Of a stretch of DNA of 64,000 bases, positions 9,815 to 19,794 are shown piece after piece. Position numbers and translations under genes: made by a program. The first letter of the stretch is position 1; the number at the start of each line of letters is the position of its first letter. This stretch comes from Pseudoips prasinana (Eukaryota; Arthropoda; Insecta; Lepidoptera; Nolidae): positions 14,831,001 through 14,895,000 of the forward strand of contig OX621265.1 of the NCBI GenBank assembly GCA_951640165.1, written 5' to 3'. Under the pieces are notes generated by a model that searched no databases, was not told the origin of the DNA, and saw nothing but the letters and a program-made list of their open reading frames with translations.

Positions 9815-11388
9815 CTATGGACTGGAGGTCAGATGTGGAATCAGTTGTCAGTAATTCTTTGTTGCAACTTGATGCACCTACAGTAGATAGACCTGTTCCT
9901 TTTATTCGACCAAAAGAAGTCCAAAAACATTTGTGCAAACTAAAAATCAGGAAATGTCCAGGGGGGGATGGAATTCATAATATTTTATTAAAGAACCTTC
10001 CACGGAAAGCGATAATACTGCTCACTAAAATATTCAATGCATGCCTGCATTTATCATACTTTCCCAGTATATTTAAGAAAGCTAAAGTAATTGCTCTGAA
10101 AAAGCCAGGCAAAGATGGCAGTAACCCTTCGAGTTATAGACCTATCAGTCTATTACCAGCATTGGGTAAGCTTTGCGAAGCCTTGATTTACAGGCGCCTT
10201 TATGATGCTACTCAACTTAACCTTAAAGATGAACAATTTGGATTTCGACCATCTCTTTCTACCACTCAGCAACTTGCTAGAGTGGCTGAACATGTTGCAC
10301 ATAATTTAAATCTTAAACAATCTACTGGCATGATTCTCTTGGACATAGAAAAGGCGTTTGATACCGTCTGGCACGAAGGCTTACTTCACAAGCTAATACA
10401 AAATTATGTCATACCCATAGGTCTCATTAAACTTATTCGTTCATATTTGAGTGATCGAACATTTGAGGTACATGTGGGCGATGTTAAATCTTCCCCACGA
10501 GTCATACATGCAGGTATTCCCCAAGGATCAGTACTTGGACCTTATCTGTTTTTGTTATACATTAACGATGTACCCATCCAAACCCGAACAAGCTTGGCAT
10601 GTTTTGCGGATGATACTGCATCCTTTACTTCGGACAAAGATCAGAACATCATTATTGGCCGCCTACAACTGTCGCTTAACCTACTTCATTGTTACTTCTC
10701 CAAGTGGAAACTAAAGTTGAACGAAGGCAAAACTGAAGCAATAATGTTTTCCCGTCAAAGATCATTGCCTATCAAGAAACTAAGCATAAATGGTCATAAT
10801 ATACCCTGGTCGAAAACAGTTAGATATCTAGGTGTTAGGTTTGACATTAAAATAAATTGGACTAAACATGTAGATGACTTAAGGTCCAAAGGTTTAAAAG
10901 CTATAAATACCCTAAGTCCTATTTTGGATCGTCGGAGTAAGCTTAGTGCAAAAACCAAACTTACTATATATTCAACCCTCGTAAGGCCATGTCTGACATA
11001 TGGGGCACCGGTATGGAGTAGCACTTGTGATACAAATTATAAAAAATTGCAAGTAATACAGAATAAAGCACTAAAAATATCCTTTAATACACCATTTAGA
11101 ACAAATTTAACAAAATTACATAATAATATTAAATTTCCCTTCATTAAAAATTTTATTATAAAACAAACAAACAAATTTTACCTACATAAATCACCAAACA
11201 ATGTTAATATTCTAGTTTCGTCAATAGGACGCAGCCGATATAAGAATTTGTCTTATATCGATAAATATAAAACTTACCGCCTACCACATCACTACGTCTT
11301 GCACAGTAGCGATAAGCGGTACCCACGACGCACGGCCGGTCGCTGCGTAACCAACGAATCGAGGTGCCCGCCCACGGGTATTACCTGA
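9805..11388 (+). CDS. LINE ORF2, reverse-transcriptase part (after frameshift)
   Basis: Continues ORF2 in another frame from about 9805. RT motifs are in order: CPGGDGIHNILLK, then SYRPISLLPALGKL, then DEQFGFRPSLST, then LLDIEKAFDTVWH, then GIPQGSVLGPYLF and the catalytic CFADDTA. A thumb and C-terminal region run to the stop at 11386-11388. The overlap with the upstream piece points to a single-base insertion or deletion near 9805-9825 rather than two separate genes. Otherwise no internal stop. Confidence 0.85.
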   Translation: MSLTMDWRSDVESVVSNSLLQLDAPTVDRPVPFIRPKEVQKHLCKLKIRKCPGGDGIHNILLKNLPRKAIILLTKIFNACLHLSYFPSIFKKAKVIALKKPGKDGSNPSSYRPISLLPALGKLCEALIYRRLYDATQLNLKDEQFGFRPSLSTTQQLARVAEHVAHNLNLKQSTGMILLDIEKAFDTVWHEGLLHKLIQNYVIPIGLIKLIRSYLSDRTFEVHVGDVKSSPRVIHAGIPQGSVLGPYLFLLYINDVPIQTRTSLACFADDTASFTSDKDQNIIIGRLQLSLNLLHCYFSKWKLKLNEGKTEAIMFSRQRSLPIKKLSINGHNIPWSKTVRYLGVRFDIKINWTKHVDDLRSKGLKAINTLSPILDRRSKLSAKTKLTIYSTLVRPCLTYGAPVWSSTCDTNYKKLQVIQNKALKISFNTPFRTNLTKLHNNIKFPFIKNFIIKQTNKFYLHKSPNNVNILVSSIGRSRYKNLSYIDKYKTYRLPHHYVLHSSDKRYPRRTAGRCVTNESRCPPTGIT

Positions 11389-11800
11389 TTAGTAGTTATT
11401 ATTTATGTACCTACTATTTCTAATAATAACATATAATTGTAATTGATATCATTCTTATTTAAGAATTATAATTATATTGCAATTCGTATTTAATTAATGT
11501 TTAGTATTCACACAATGATTATTATAAAATAATGTAATTAAATTCACCTTCAGCATATTAGTGGTGTATAGCATAAATGATAATGACACAATAATAGACA
11601 TCTTAGGCGATGTTTATGCTGAATCATACTATAGTAATCCAATCTTCCCAAATATTATAATATTATTAAGTTTTTAGAGGTGTGTAAGCCTGATAAAATG
11701 TATCTATACTGTGTTTAGTTTGTATCAACGTGTTTGTTATACAAATCATGTATCTATTTTTATGCCAATAAAATAAATTTTGAAAACAAAAACAAACAAA
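11389..11800 (+). other. 3' UTR of the Jockey-type LINE
   Basis: AT-rich sequence between the ORF2 stop and the A-rich tail. AATAAA occurs at about 11767, just before the tail. Confidence 0.7.
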
Positions 11801-11814
11801 CAATAGATAGCACT
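11801..11814. repeat. Target-site duplication, right side of Jockey-type LINE
   Basis: CAATAGATAGCACT, identical to 6715-6728. Confidence 0.9.
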
Positions 11815-12150
11815 AACAGGAGACGTTTTGTCAAAATGAGTAATTACATTTTGGTAGAATTCATAAATAGCCATGTTTATGGTTTTATTTTGTCGAAAGC
11901 CATTCTGTTCGTTACATAAAATATTGTACCTTTCAAAGTAATTATTAAGCTTTCTATAAAGATATTTTTCAAATATTTTAGAAAATATTGGTAATAAGGC
12001 TATAGGCCTATAATTCTCTATTAATTGTATATTCTCTTTTTTGAACAAAGGTTTTATAACTGTTAGTTTAAGATCTGTTGGATATATTCCTGCCGTTATA
12101 CACAGATTAATGATATGAGGTATTGGTAATGAGGTATTTCTTTTTACGGA
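11815..12150 (-). pseudogene. Older LINE, 5' half: start of the reverse transcriptase
   Basis: The minus strand reads VIKPLFKKEN, then IENYRPIALLPIFSKI, then NEQNGFRQNKT, then HFDKTSPVSAIYC, and meets its continuation at 6728 after the inserted LINE. The element is truncated before the endonuclease. Confidence 0.75.
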
Positions 12151-12240
12151 AAAATCCCAAAATCACTCTTTTTGGCATTTGAATCAAGGACCTCATTATC
12201 TGTAACACACGCTGTCGCTAGACCAACGATGCAGTAAATG
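12145..12240 (-). repeat. Degenerate tRNA-like SINE head
   Basis: On the minus strand it matches the head at 58845-58940: GGTCTAGCG-like A box and GTCCTTGATTCAAATGCC-like B box. It is mutated and has no intact cloverleaf. Confidence 0.45.
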
Positions 12241-12676
12241 TCTGTGATTTCACAATGTAGTTTAATCGTTATATCGTGTCTTCGTCGTCAGTCTTTCTTC
12301 ATAAATGAAAGAAAAACGACCATATAACATACCTACCTGTAATTGGCCGTATGATGCTAAGTAAATGTCATTTACAATTCAGCATTTTTGGAGACGTTTT
12401 TACGCTTCAGCAAATGGGCAACCTCAACAGGCAACCTAGAACTGAGCACGCTGATGCTCATCAAAGACAGAGCGCTAACCCATCTGCTGTGGTCTCTGGG
12501 CCGCGATACAAGAACTTCAAGGGTAGCGACACTGTCACACGTGTCGTCGAGCTAAAGAGACTGCTGGGACAATGGTGCGGGGCTTCAACTCCATCTGCCC
12601 CCTACCACTTCATTGAAGTTAAATACTTCAATCAAAATACAAAATCAATATATAGTGTTAGTTCTGCTAATTGCCA
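12241..12676. repeat. Unclassified sequence with an ORF, probably transposon debris
   Basis: Contains a 133-codon plus-strand ORF (12351-12752) rich in Ser, Gln and Arg. It crosses into the next inverted-repeat element and shows no domain I recognise. A conserved-looking core around CTGGGACAATGGTGCGGGGC suggests a repeat, but no second copy is in the window. Confidence 0.35.
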
Positions 12677-12916
12677 GTTTAATCATGGCGGGATGCAATT
12701 TGCACCGCCATCCCAACCGCATAAATATGCACATGTAAGAAGGACAGTATAAAAAGCAAATTACATGTACCCAACATGTGTTTTAGTCCTCGATGGACCA
12801 TTCTCAAGGGCTGCTAACTCGTCGAGTTCTCATACGAGCACAATTTGCTTTCTTTATTGTCTTTCTTGCATGTGCATATTTTTGCGGGCGGGATGATGAT
12901 GATTGACATGATTAAA
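12677..12916. mobile_element. Inverted-repeat (MITE-like) element
   Basis: AAATATGCACATGTAAGAAG on the left and its imperfect complement on the right form arms of about 40 bp. Both flanks carry GTTTAATCATG-like sequence in inverted orientation. No coding capacity. Confidence 0.6.
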
Positions 12917-13627
12917 CTAATTGACAACATTTCAAAACTGACACCACCTTAAAACAAAAATACCATTTCTTTATTTATGTATCCTGAGTTCAAATATATT
13001 TTTTTATATTGTTTTATTTCTTCATTTCTGAGGTAAAAAATTAAAAGTAAAAAAGGTGTGATGACGTCACTTATACGGCGGACGAGGTAGTTTCCTTTAC
13101 CTATGCATTCCAATGTTTTAAAAGAAAACATTAATGTCAAACAAGACATGTCAAATTGTCAATGGTTACTCCCGGTTTCAAATTTCGAAACTTTCACGGT
13201 GACTTAATGAAACGTAATAAGGATAACAACACTGGAAACGAATTTAATATTGACGTTTTGAATTTAATTTGAAATCGAAAAATGAAACAAGTGTAAACAA
13301 GTTTAGGCGCCAACGAAATTGACAAGACAGTGTTGTTATTTTGACGGGTTACGTTAAAGCAAAGACCGATGGCTATTCCACCGTATGTATGACGTCATTT
13401 GCCGCTTACGTCTATTTAGAATACATCGCATTTCAACGTTGAAATTATGAATGAAAAGTTTATAATTTCGCAAAAAGGAAAATAATGGTGCCCTAGATTT
13501 GGATTTAATTTTAAATAACGTAATAATACATGCCAGTTAAAAATATAAAATGTTGTCAATTAGCTGAATTAACACTACATATTGATTTTGTATTTTGATT
13601 GTTATGGATTTCCGCAAAGTAACGCCT
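12917..13627. other. No gene recognised
   Basis: AT-rich sequence with no splice-bounded exon or repeat that I can match elsewhere in the window. Confidence 0.5.
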
Positions 13628-13870
13628 GGGGCTCTACCGGCTGAGTCGCCGAACATCGATTTCTTAAATGGCGTTCAAATAAATAACGGTTAAAAATGAC
13701 TTCATCAATCGTTAAATCTGCTTCAACGTTGACAATCGATTTCGGACCATTTATGACGTTACATGTGCTCATGGAAGCCGGTTTAACGATTGATTAAGTG
13801 AATTTTAACCTTTATTTATTTGAAAGCCATTTAAGAAATCGATGTCCGGAGACTTAGCCGGTAGGGCCCC
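13628..13870. mobile_element. MITE with ~85-bp terminal inverted repeats
   Basis: Begins GGGGCTCTACCGGCTGAGTC and ends with the imperfect complement. The arms also share ATCGATTTCTTAAATGG and CAAATAAATAA. A diverged relative lies at the left end of each unit of the tandem duplication (27930-28100, 32190-32350). No ORF. Confidence 0.8.
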
Positions 13871-14196
13871 TGACTCCATTACTTAAATACATTCAACCTG
13901 GGCAGTATGTCGGCGCATGCGGCTCGTCTTAGCGAGGACGGCGGAGGTAGGTGCGGGAGACGGCCGACACTTGTTATCTCTTTCGTGCTATACATTAATT
14001 TTATTTGTAATATACAGTTCACTATTTTACGAGCCATCCTAAATATGTTATTATATAACGTTAATGTTGGAATTGTCCGATCTAAGTATTGGCACTCCAG
14101 CCGTTGTTAGTCGTGTAGGTTTCGGTAAGATGGCGTTAAGGCGCGTTAAATGCGTTAAGAAATATCAAATGGATTGTATAAATTGGAAGTGTCAGT

Positions 14197-14345
14197 ACCA
14201 CGTGCGGTGGCGGAGCGGTTAACGCACATGGGGCCGGATACCCCGTGGTCGTGGGTTCCATTCCCACCCGCACTTAAATTGTTGATCCTGGCTTACAGGA
14301 GTTGCAGTGGTCTGTAAGAGGGAAGGACGAGTCCCGAAAAAGCTA
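14197..14345 (+). mobile_element. tRNA-headed SINE with a borrowed LINE-type tail
   Basis: The head (14203-14275) contains GGTGGCGGAGCGGTTAACGC as A box region and GTGGTCGTGGGTTCCATTCC as B box region. It is followed directly by GTTGATCCTGGCTTACAGGA and a GACGAGTCCCGAAAAA end. The same tail closes repeat family C (37240-37300, 50500-50556) and the gag-only LINE (54640-54695, minus). This fits a SINE mobilised by that LINE's machinery. Confidence 0.65.
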
Positions 14346-14515
14346 TCCTAAATATACGTTGATACCGAAAAATAATTGTAATAGCTGTGCAAAATTGTGT
14401 AGCCTATGTGTAAACTACAGCTACAGAAACTATATTACAAAGTTTCTTCAAAATCCGTTCAGTAGTTTTTGCGTGTAATAGTAACAAATATCCTTACATC
14501 CATCCTTAAAAAGCT
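14346..14515 (+). repeat. Helitron-like internal fragment
   Basis: Contains TTCTTCAAAATCCGTTCAGT and AGTTTTTGCGTG, found in the Helitron-like sequences around 41500 and 42250. No proper terminus. Confidence 0.4.
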
Positions 14516-14529
14516 TTCTTTCAAGCTGT

Positions 14530-14783
14530 TATTATTACATACATACATACATACATAGACTCACGCCTGTTTCCCAGAGGGGTAGGCAGAGACAATGGAT
14601 TTCCATTTGTCACGATCTTTGCACACGTCTTTTGCCTCGATTACTGTCATTATATTCTTCATAAATGCTCGCCGGTTTAGGGTACTTCTGACCTGCCCTT
14701 TCTTGAGGACGTCTCCGATTTGGTCAGAGAATGTTCGACGAGGTCTTCCCCTTCCGGTTGTTCCACTCACACAGGCCAGGTAT
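14530..14783 (-). pseudogene. LINE family D, 3' end of ORF2
   Basis: The minus strand reads [20 protein letters not shown], then [12 protein letters not shown], and ends SAYPSGKQA plus stop, followed by an ACAT tail. The same C-terminus is longer at 19170-19540 and partly present at 28575-28830 and 32935-33200. No polymerase motif remains. Confidence 0.7.
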
Positions 14784-14784
14784 T

Positions 14785-15250
14785 TTTTTAAATAAATAAA
14801 ATAAATAAAAAAGGTTTTTATTCACGTAGACTTTAAAAAAGCGCTTGTAAATAGTCAGAACATGTTTGTAGTAATATAGTTGTATACATTAGATATTATT
14901 TCTAGTAACATAGATATTTAGGTACATATTGTTGAAAACATTTATAAAATTTATTTTATTACAGCAATGATATTTAGCTAGCTCGTATCAAGTAATTGTC
15001 AAGAGATTATGTTTAATTATCTAGTTTAAGTCTAATATTTTTACTACATATTGTCAATGGTTCTGTTTATATTAAAGGTATTTGTATTATGACGGACCTT
15101 GTGTTAATAACGACGGTCGCGCTTTAATGCTACCACCGGATCCAATGCGCCCCAACTGAGACGACCCAGCGAAACAAACTCAGTGGGTTCATCTACTACC
15201 GGTTTCAACACGACCCAGTTGAGACGGTCCGGCGAAACATACTCAAGCGG
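14785..15250 (+). repeat. Dispersed repeat family E, copy 1
   Basis: About 460 bp nearly identical to 59730-60190 in direct orientation. Landmarks are TTTTTATTCACGTAGACTTT, then ATGACGGACCTTGTGTTAAT, then GAAACATACTCAAGCGGGCA at the end. No ORF. Confidence 0.75.
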
Positions 15251-15676
15251 GCATGAACACAGGATTTGGTCCAATTAGAGTAATTATTTAGTAGGCAAAC
15301 ACAATATATGCTCGATCGGTTGTCTGAATGCTTATTATTTTAGATTATATTTAGGTATACAAAAGAAAAACTTCGAAACAATAACATTATTCATTTTGAG
15401 ACAGTCATTAATTTATAGCAATCATTTACAGATAGTTCACTTAACACATTTATATAAAACAATTGAACAAAGGATATCTATTTCATATTTTTCATTAAAA
15501 AGTTCTATGTCTAGAATTTTGCTAGAGAAGCGGTTTATATTTTGATGTGATAGAATTAGAAAGTTATCACACTTCTCTATTGTCATGCTTACATGTTTAA
15601 ACTACTAACTAAATTAATTTTAATAACATTACTAGAAGATGGTATAAAAAGTGACTTCGTCATACTACTTATGACT
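15251..15676. other. No gene recognised
   Basis: AT-rich sequence with no feature I can support. Confidence 0.5.
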
Positions 15677-15955
15677 GAGTTGACGGGCCTGTTGGCGTGG
15701 TTGGTAGATACGCTGCCTTTCATGCTGGAGGTCGTGGGTTCGATTCCCACCCGGGACAAATATTTGTGTGCATGAACATGTCTGTTTGTCCTGAGTCTGG
15801 GTGTAAATTGTCTATATAAGTATGTATTTACGAAAGATAAATAGTATATGTAGTATATCAGTTATCTGGTTTCCATAGTACAAGCTCTGCTTAGTTTGGG
15901 ATCAGATGACCGTGTGTGAATAATGTCCCAGGATATTATTATTATTATATTATTA
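15677..15955 (+). mobile_element. tRNA-derived SINE, family F, full copy
   Basis: The head has GTTGGCGTGGTTGGTAGATA (A box) and GGTCGTGGGTTCGATTCCCA (B box). The body includes AAATATTTGTGTGCATGAAC and TTCCATAGTACAAGCTCTGC, and the end is GTGTGTGAATAATGTCCCAG with an ATT tail. Partial copies are at 18640-18810, 20145-20240, 23462-23582, 40640-40832 and 40870-40930. The TTN microsatellite end and the missing acceptor stem argue against a functional tRNA gene. Confidence 0.85.
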
Positions 15956-17302
15956 GTTAATATGTGCTGCTACTAAAGTTGCAAGTATGTTCAAAAATTT
16001 TCTTGAGACAGTAACTGTACTCATGGTTACCCTACAAGAATCTATAAAACTATTTGTGTCCAAAAATATAAATTTATTACTATAATGGCTAACCAAAAAC
16101 TGTAGGTGCATATTTAGCTTGTGGATATAATTATTTGTACTATCAGGCACATTGGACACATAGGGGAAGGCACACAATATTATCTTATTACAGTCTAATT
16201 CTAACATCTTAGTGAAACTATCTGTAATGTCTTTTTTCTTTAAGTTCTTACAATTTCCTACCATTAGAGTTATACATGATTTGGCACTGTGTTTATTCTG
16301 AATTAATTTATCTATTATATCTTTATAATGTAATCCTGGCATACAATAGTTGACAAAGGAACAACTCAGCTTATTACAAAGCAAGGTACCAAGGCCCTTA
16401 CCCATTTCATCGGAATACAGTATGGAGCTATGTTTAGTATTGTCATTTTGTGGAGATACTGGTGACTCTGATCCCAGCTGTGTGTATGACTCCACTACTG
16501 CACTTCTGGTGTTAATCGGTTCCAATGTCCTATTGCTTTCAGGATTACACTTTCCAGCTAGCAATTGCATTTCATTTTTGTATGACTGGAAACTGTGATA
16601 TGAGATTGCTAGGGACTTCTCAAGAGTTTTTATCTCAGAAAGCAAATACTGAGTATCTTTTTCATGAATTAGTTTGCTATCCTCTAATTTAATTTCATAA
16701 TTTTCTAATTTGTTTAATAATGCCCTACGTTCTTTACTTAGTTCAAGTATGTATTGTTTTAGCTTGTCACTACTTACGGAATTAACGCTTGGCTGGCAGT
16801 CTACACAGTCATCGCCAGTCAAATCAATGGTCACCGTTGTATTAATAGGGAGATCCACCGGACTACAACTGGCCAACTCGTCATACAAGCTCTGATTAAT
16901 GGAAGCTACTGGACAAGTTGTGTTTTTTACATAATTTGACAACTTCTCATTACAATTAATTAATTCTAATTCAAGATCTCTAATTTTGAACAGTGCTTCT
17001 TCATATAACACTCTACACTTATCAAAAGACTCTGTCTCCGCATGCAGTCTGTCTCGCTCTTCAATAGTAGACTCTAGTTGGTGGTTGAGTTTCACAAGTT
17101 CTCTTTTCAGTGATGTGTTACTATCAATGACCCTTTTTATCTCTACCTCATTCTCCTCACGCTCCTGTTCAAGTTTATGACACTGATCTTGGTATGTCTG
17201 TAAGTCCTTGAGAGCTGATTTCAACTTATGTTCAGCTACTTGAGTTGCAGCCATGCTTCGGGTCTGCATGATGTGAGGTGAATGAGGATGGGCTGAAAAC
17301 AA
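15953..17302 (-). CDS. Orphan LINE ORF1-like protein: coiled coil plus SGNH-like domain
   Basis: 449 codons with no internal stop. Residues ~20-130 form a heptad-rich coiled coil (LEQEREENEVEIKRV, HQLESTIEERDRLHAETES), with a second one at ~190-250. The C-terminal part (~295-449) looks like the SGNH esterase-type domain of CR1/L2 LINE ORF1 proteins: ILYSDEMGKGLGTLL near the nucleophile block, then LMVGNCKNL as the GxN block, then a conserved beta strand IILCAFPYV. The usual GDS serine is replaced by SDE, so catalysis is doubtful. No reverse transcriptase follows: the SINE at 15677-15955 abuts the stop codon. It could be a LINE that lost ORF2 or a captured ORF1. I favour LINE origin. Confidence 0.65.
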   Translation of the reverse strand: MFSAHPHSPHIMQTRSMAATQVAEHKLKSALKDLQTYQDQCHKLEQEREENEVEIKRVIDSNTSLKRELVKLNHQLESTIEERDRLHAETESFDKCRVLYEEALFKIRDLELELINCNEKLSNYVKNTTCPVASINQSLYDELASCSPVDLPINTTVTIDLTGDDCVDCQPSVNSVSSDKLKQYILELSKERRALLNKLENYEIKLEDSKLIHEKDTQYLLSEIKTLEKSLAISYHSFQSYKNEMQLLAGKCNPESNRTLEPINTRSAVVESYTQLGSESPVSPQNDNTKHSSILYSDEMGKGLGTLLCNKLSCSFVNYCMPGLHYKDIIDKLIQNKHSAKSCITLMVGNCKNLKKKDITDSFTKMLELDCNKIILCAFPYVSNVPDSTNNYIHKLNMHLQFLVSHYSNKFIFLDTNSFIDSCRVTMSTVTVSRKFLNILATLVAAHIN

Positions 17303-18177
17303 AGAGAGGGTGAACAGAAAACTAGACAGAAATAGGAGGTTAAGATGTATTTGAAGTCAAAGGAGTGAGATATGAAAAATAAACTACAGAGATCTATAGG
17401 TAGAAATAATATAAGTAAGTATATACAAGACAGATGGGCAATTAACTTTATAATAGATTTATAATAAAGCAACACTTAAACATTTAGTTACAAACTGTAG
17501 TGGGGCACTTTTAACTTTATCTATATGACACCTAATCAGAGTTCATTACTAGGGTCTAGTCAAGTTAACTTAGTATGTGTAGATAGGAATAAATTTATCG
17601 AATGCCAGTCTTATATCAGTATAGTTATGGAGTAATTGAAGTGTGTGGTGTCTGTAGCCAGCTAATTAAGTCGTCGAATTTGCTTCCACAATGTACGTCA
17701 AGCAAATGGAGACAGAATATGGCAGTGTGAAATTGGACGTGACTCACACCAATGAGTCGAATAAATGTTTGGTTAGGGTAGTATGAATGTGTAAAAATAA
17801 AGAATAAGTAATATACTCCCCGGGATTTCACACAAAAGTTTAAACTTAATCGAATGAAGTTCGTTGGACACGAGCAGCGCAGTGACAGCTGATGCGTCGA
17901 CAGATATCAGTTGTTTCGGGTTTATTTCTTCAGAAAACTAATCACATTCAATTATTTAGCTTACAATTTAGATTGCTAATAGTAATATTTTATATTTTAC
18001 AACGTAAAAACATTTATTTATAAGTAATTATTAATTTTAATTCACTAGTACAATTTTTGACAACCGATCGGCAGTGTTGCCAATCCTAACTATTATTAAA
18101 TAAATAAATAAACTATTATTAAATAAATAAAAAATATAATTAAATAAATAAATAAATAATCAAGTCATACTCATAGT
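17303..18177. other. 5' flank of the orphan ORF1, otherwise unassigned
   Basis: Sequence upstream of the minus-strand ORF1, partly its likely 5' UTR. After about 17900 it becomes AT-rich with TAAATAAA repeats (18095-18165). No exon seen. Confidence 0.45.
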
Positions 18178-18415
18178 TCTCACCGGTCCGTAAGTGATTG
18201 GTGAGGTTAATGAACCAGGCTCGCGGTCAGTCCATAGATGGGTGAACGCCAAAGTGGTTTAATTTCTGAGCGTCTCCGTGCTTCGGTGGGCACGTTAAGT
18301 AGTCGGTCCCGGTTGTAGCCATCAGGCAACAGTCGTTAAGCCATTTCAGAGGCCTACTGGGCGGCTTGAACAATTCTGACACCAGAGTAACCATTACCCA
18401 TACGCTAAGTAAGTA
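18178..18415 (+). repeat. Dispersed repeat family A, copy 2
   Basis: Inverted relative to 468-703 and direct relative to 49973-50200. It carries the same GTAAGTGATTGGTGAGG end and CAACAGTCGTTAAGCC block. Confidence 0.75.
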
Positions 18416-18424
18416 AGTTCGTTA

Positions 18425-18482
18425 AGTTCTTTGGGGAAGGCCTTTGTCCAGCAGTGGACGTCTTTCGGCTGATATGATGAAG
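18425..18482 (+). repeat. RTE LINE 3'-end remnant
   Basis: GGCCTTTGTCCAGCAGTGGA followed by CGTCTTTCGGCTGATATGAT, matching the 3' end of the element at 3362-5322. Confidence 0.75.
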
Positions 18483-18639
18483 TAAGTAAGTAATAATCAA
18501 GTTAGCAAACAAGGATGTAGCCTATCTGATGGTAAGCGGTTCCGGTAGCGTGTTTAAGTAAGAAACTTGAACTTAGACGACCGTGAGTCATTTGGTAGGA
18601 AACTGCCGTCTGATCGAAGGGTTGCGGGTTTAACCCTCG

Positions 18640-18810
18640 CAAATATTGTTCTATATCGTGGTCATAAAAAAAAATGTCGATATAGGTATGTAGTTACAAA
18701 AGAAAAGAAGTATATGTAGTATATCAGATATCTGGTTTCCATAGTACAAGCTCTGCTTAGTTTAGGATCACATGGCCGTGTGTGAATGATCCCAAGATGT
18801 TATTTAAATA
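18640..18810 (+). repeat. SINE family F, 3' part
   Basis: Shares GTATATCAGATATCTGGTTTCC and the CATAGTACAAGCTCTGCTTA end with the full copy at 15677. The tRNA-like head is strongly decayed (18590-18635). Confidence 0.7.
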
Positions 18811-18839
18811 ACTTTAGAATTTACTGGTAAGACGGAAGT

Positions 18840-18975
18840 GTGAAATTATAGCGCTAGTCGTCCCATCGGATCATGAGAGTGGTGTAGTAGAAAGTTCCCC
18901 TGTGTTTGCGCACAAACTTCTGTACTGTAATATGTACTGCGCAATTGGTTAATCTCCATTGAGACTGCCCGCCGT
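18840..18975 (-). repeat. Repeat family B fragment
   Basis: GTCCCATCGGATCATGAGAG and the following AAGTTCCCCTGTGTTTGCG match the inverted copy at 27478-27540. Confidence 0.6.
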
Positions 18976-19169
18976 GGTTTGATATAAATAAGTTTAACAA
19001 ATGTTTTCATACAATCCGTGTACCTAAATATTTATGTAACTAGAAATAATTATGTATACCTAATTATAGAATTACAAACATGTTCTGACTATTTACAACC
19101 GCCTTTGTAAAGTCTACTACTATTTTACCTTTTTTATTTATTACACGCAATAAATTATGTGTGGTGTGA

Positions 19170-19540
19170 CTTTGAGAGACAGAATTCGAAATAAGTACAG
19201 ATGTAAGAGAGCGTTGTGGTGTGAAAGAGGATGTAGTCACAAAGATTGAAAAAGGCATGCTGAGATGGTTTGGCCATTTAGAAAGGATGAATGAAAGAAG
19301 ATTGACCAAAGAAGTATACCTGGCCTGTGTGAGTGGAACAACCGGAAAAGGAAGACCTCGTCGAACATTCTCTGACCAAATCGGAGACGTCCTCAGGAAA
19401 GGGCAGGTCAGAAGTACCCTAAACCGGCGAGCATGTAAGAAGAATATAATGAGAGTAATCAAGGCAAAAGACGTATACAAAGATCGTGACAAATGGAAAT
19501 CCGTTGTCTCTGCCTACCCCTCTGGGAAACAGGCGTGAGT
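19170..19540 (+). pseudogene. LINE family D, ORF2 C-terminal part
   Basis: A 105-codon open stretch (19221-19538) reading [20 protein letters not shown], then [14 protein letters not shown], then [15 protein letters not shown] and ending SAYPSGKQA. The RWFGHLERM block is a common C-terminal signature of insect LINE ORF2 proteins. No RT core. It ends 138 bp upstream of the signal-peptide exon of receptor gene 2 and may contribute its upstream sequence. Confidence 0.75.
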
Positions 19541-19677
19541 CTATGTATGTAATAAATTACTGATATCAGTTTTAGTACGCTGTACATTACATGTATTTAA
19601 TTGTTTCATCGCTGAAGGATGAGTAATTAATTAGCAATTTTCCTTTTGGTATTAGTTACGTAGTGTAAGCATCTGCT

Positions 19678-19756
19678 ATGGCTCGTGTTATGTGTAACTC
19701 TTTGGTGCCAATTGTTATCATACTTATACAAATGCTAGGAAACGCATTTGGAGATT
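19678..19756 (+). CDS. Receptor gene 2, exon 1: signal peptide
   Basis: ATG at 19678, then a short basic start and a hydrophobic core (VPIVIILIQMLG) ending NAFG, a likely signal-peptidase site, before D26. The donor GATT|GTAAGTACC is strong and leaves phase 1, which matches the AT-starting phase-1 acceptors of the next exons and gives Tyr27. No upstream in-frame ATG seems better. TCAGT at 19566-19570 could be an arthropod initiator, but this is weak. The next exon is 10.7 kb (2a) or 15 kb (2b) away. A small further exon in that gap cannot be excluded. Confidence 0.7.
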
Positions 19757-19794
19757 GTAAGTACCTTTTTTTACCCCATCTCATCCCGTCAGGC

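Larger units (their letters stand above)
6729..11800 (+). mobile_element. Near-complete Jockey-type LINE nested in an older LINE
   Basis: A 5072-bp element bracketed by an exact 14-bp duplication and ending in an A-rich tail (AAAACAAAAACAAACAAA). Order: 5' UTR (6729-7335), gag-like ORF1, ORF2 with endonuclease and reverse transcriptase, then a 3' UTR of about 410 bp. The host sequence it interrupts is the RT domain of an older minus-strand LINE. The only clear lesion seen by eye is one frameshift in ORF2 near 9810, so the copy is young. Confidence 0.9.

Noticed and set aside
12351..12752. 133-codon ORF as a host gene
   Set aside because: It runs into an inverted-repeat element, has no recognisable domain and no splice context.
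15680..15760. Possible functional tRNA gene (also near 14210, 19940, 20150, 27285, 42670 and the minus-strand heads at 24000, 26530, 58900)
   Set aside because: A and B boxes are visible, but each continues into a conserved SINE body and lacks a paired acceptor stem, so they are SINE heads.
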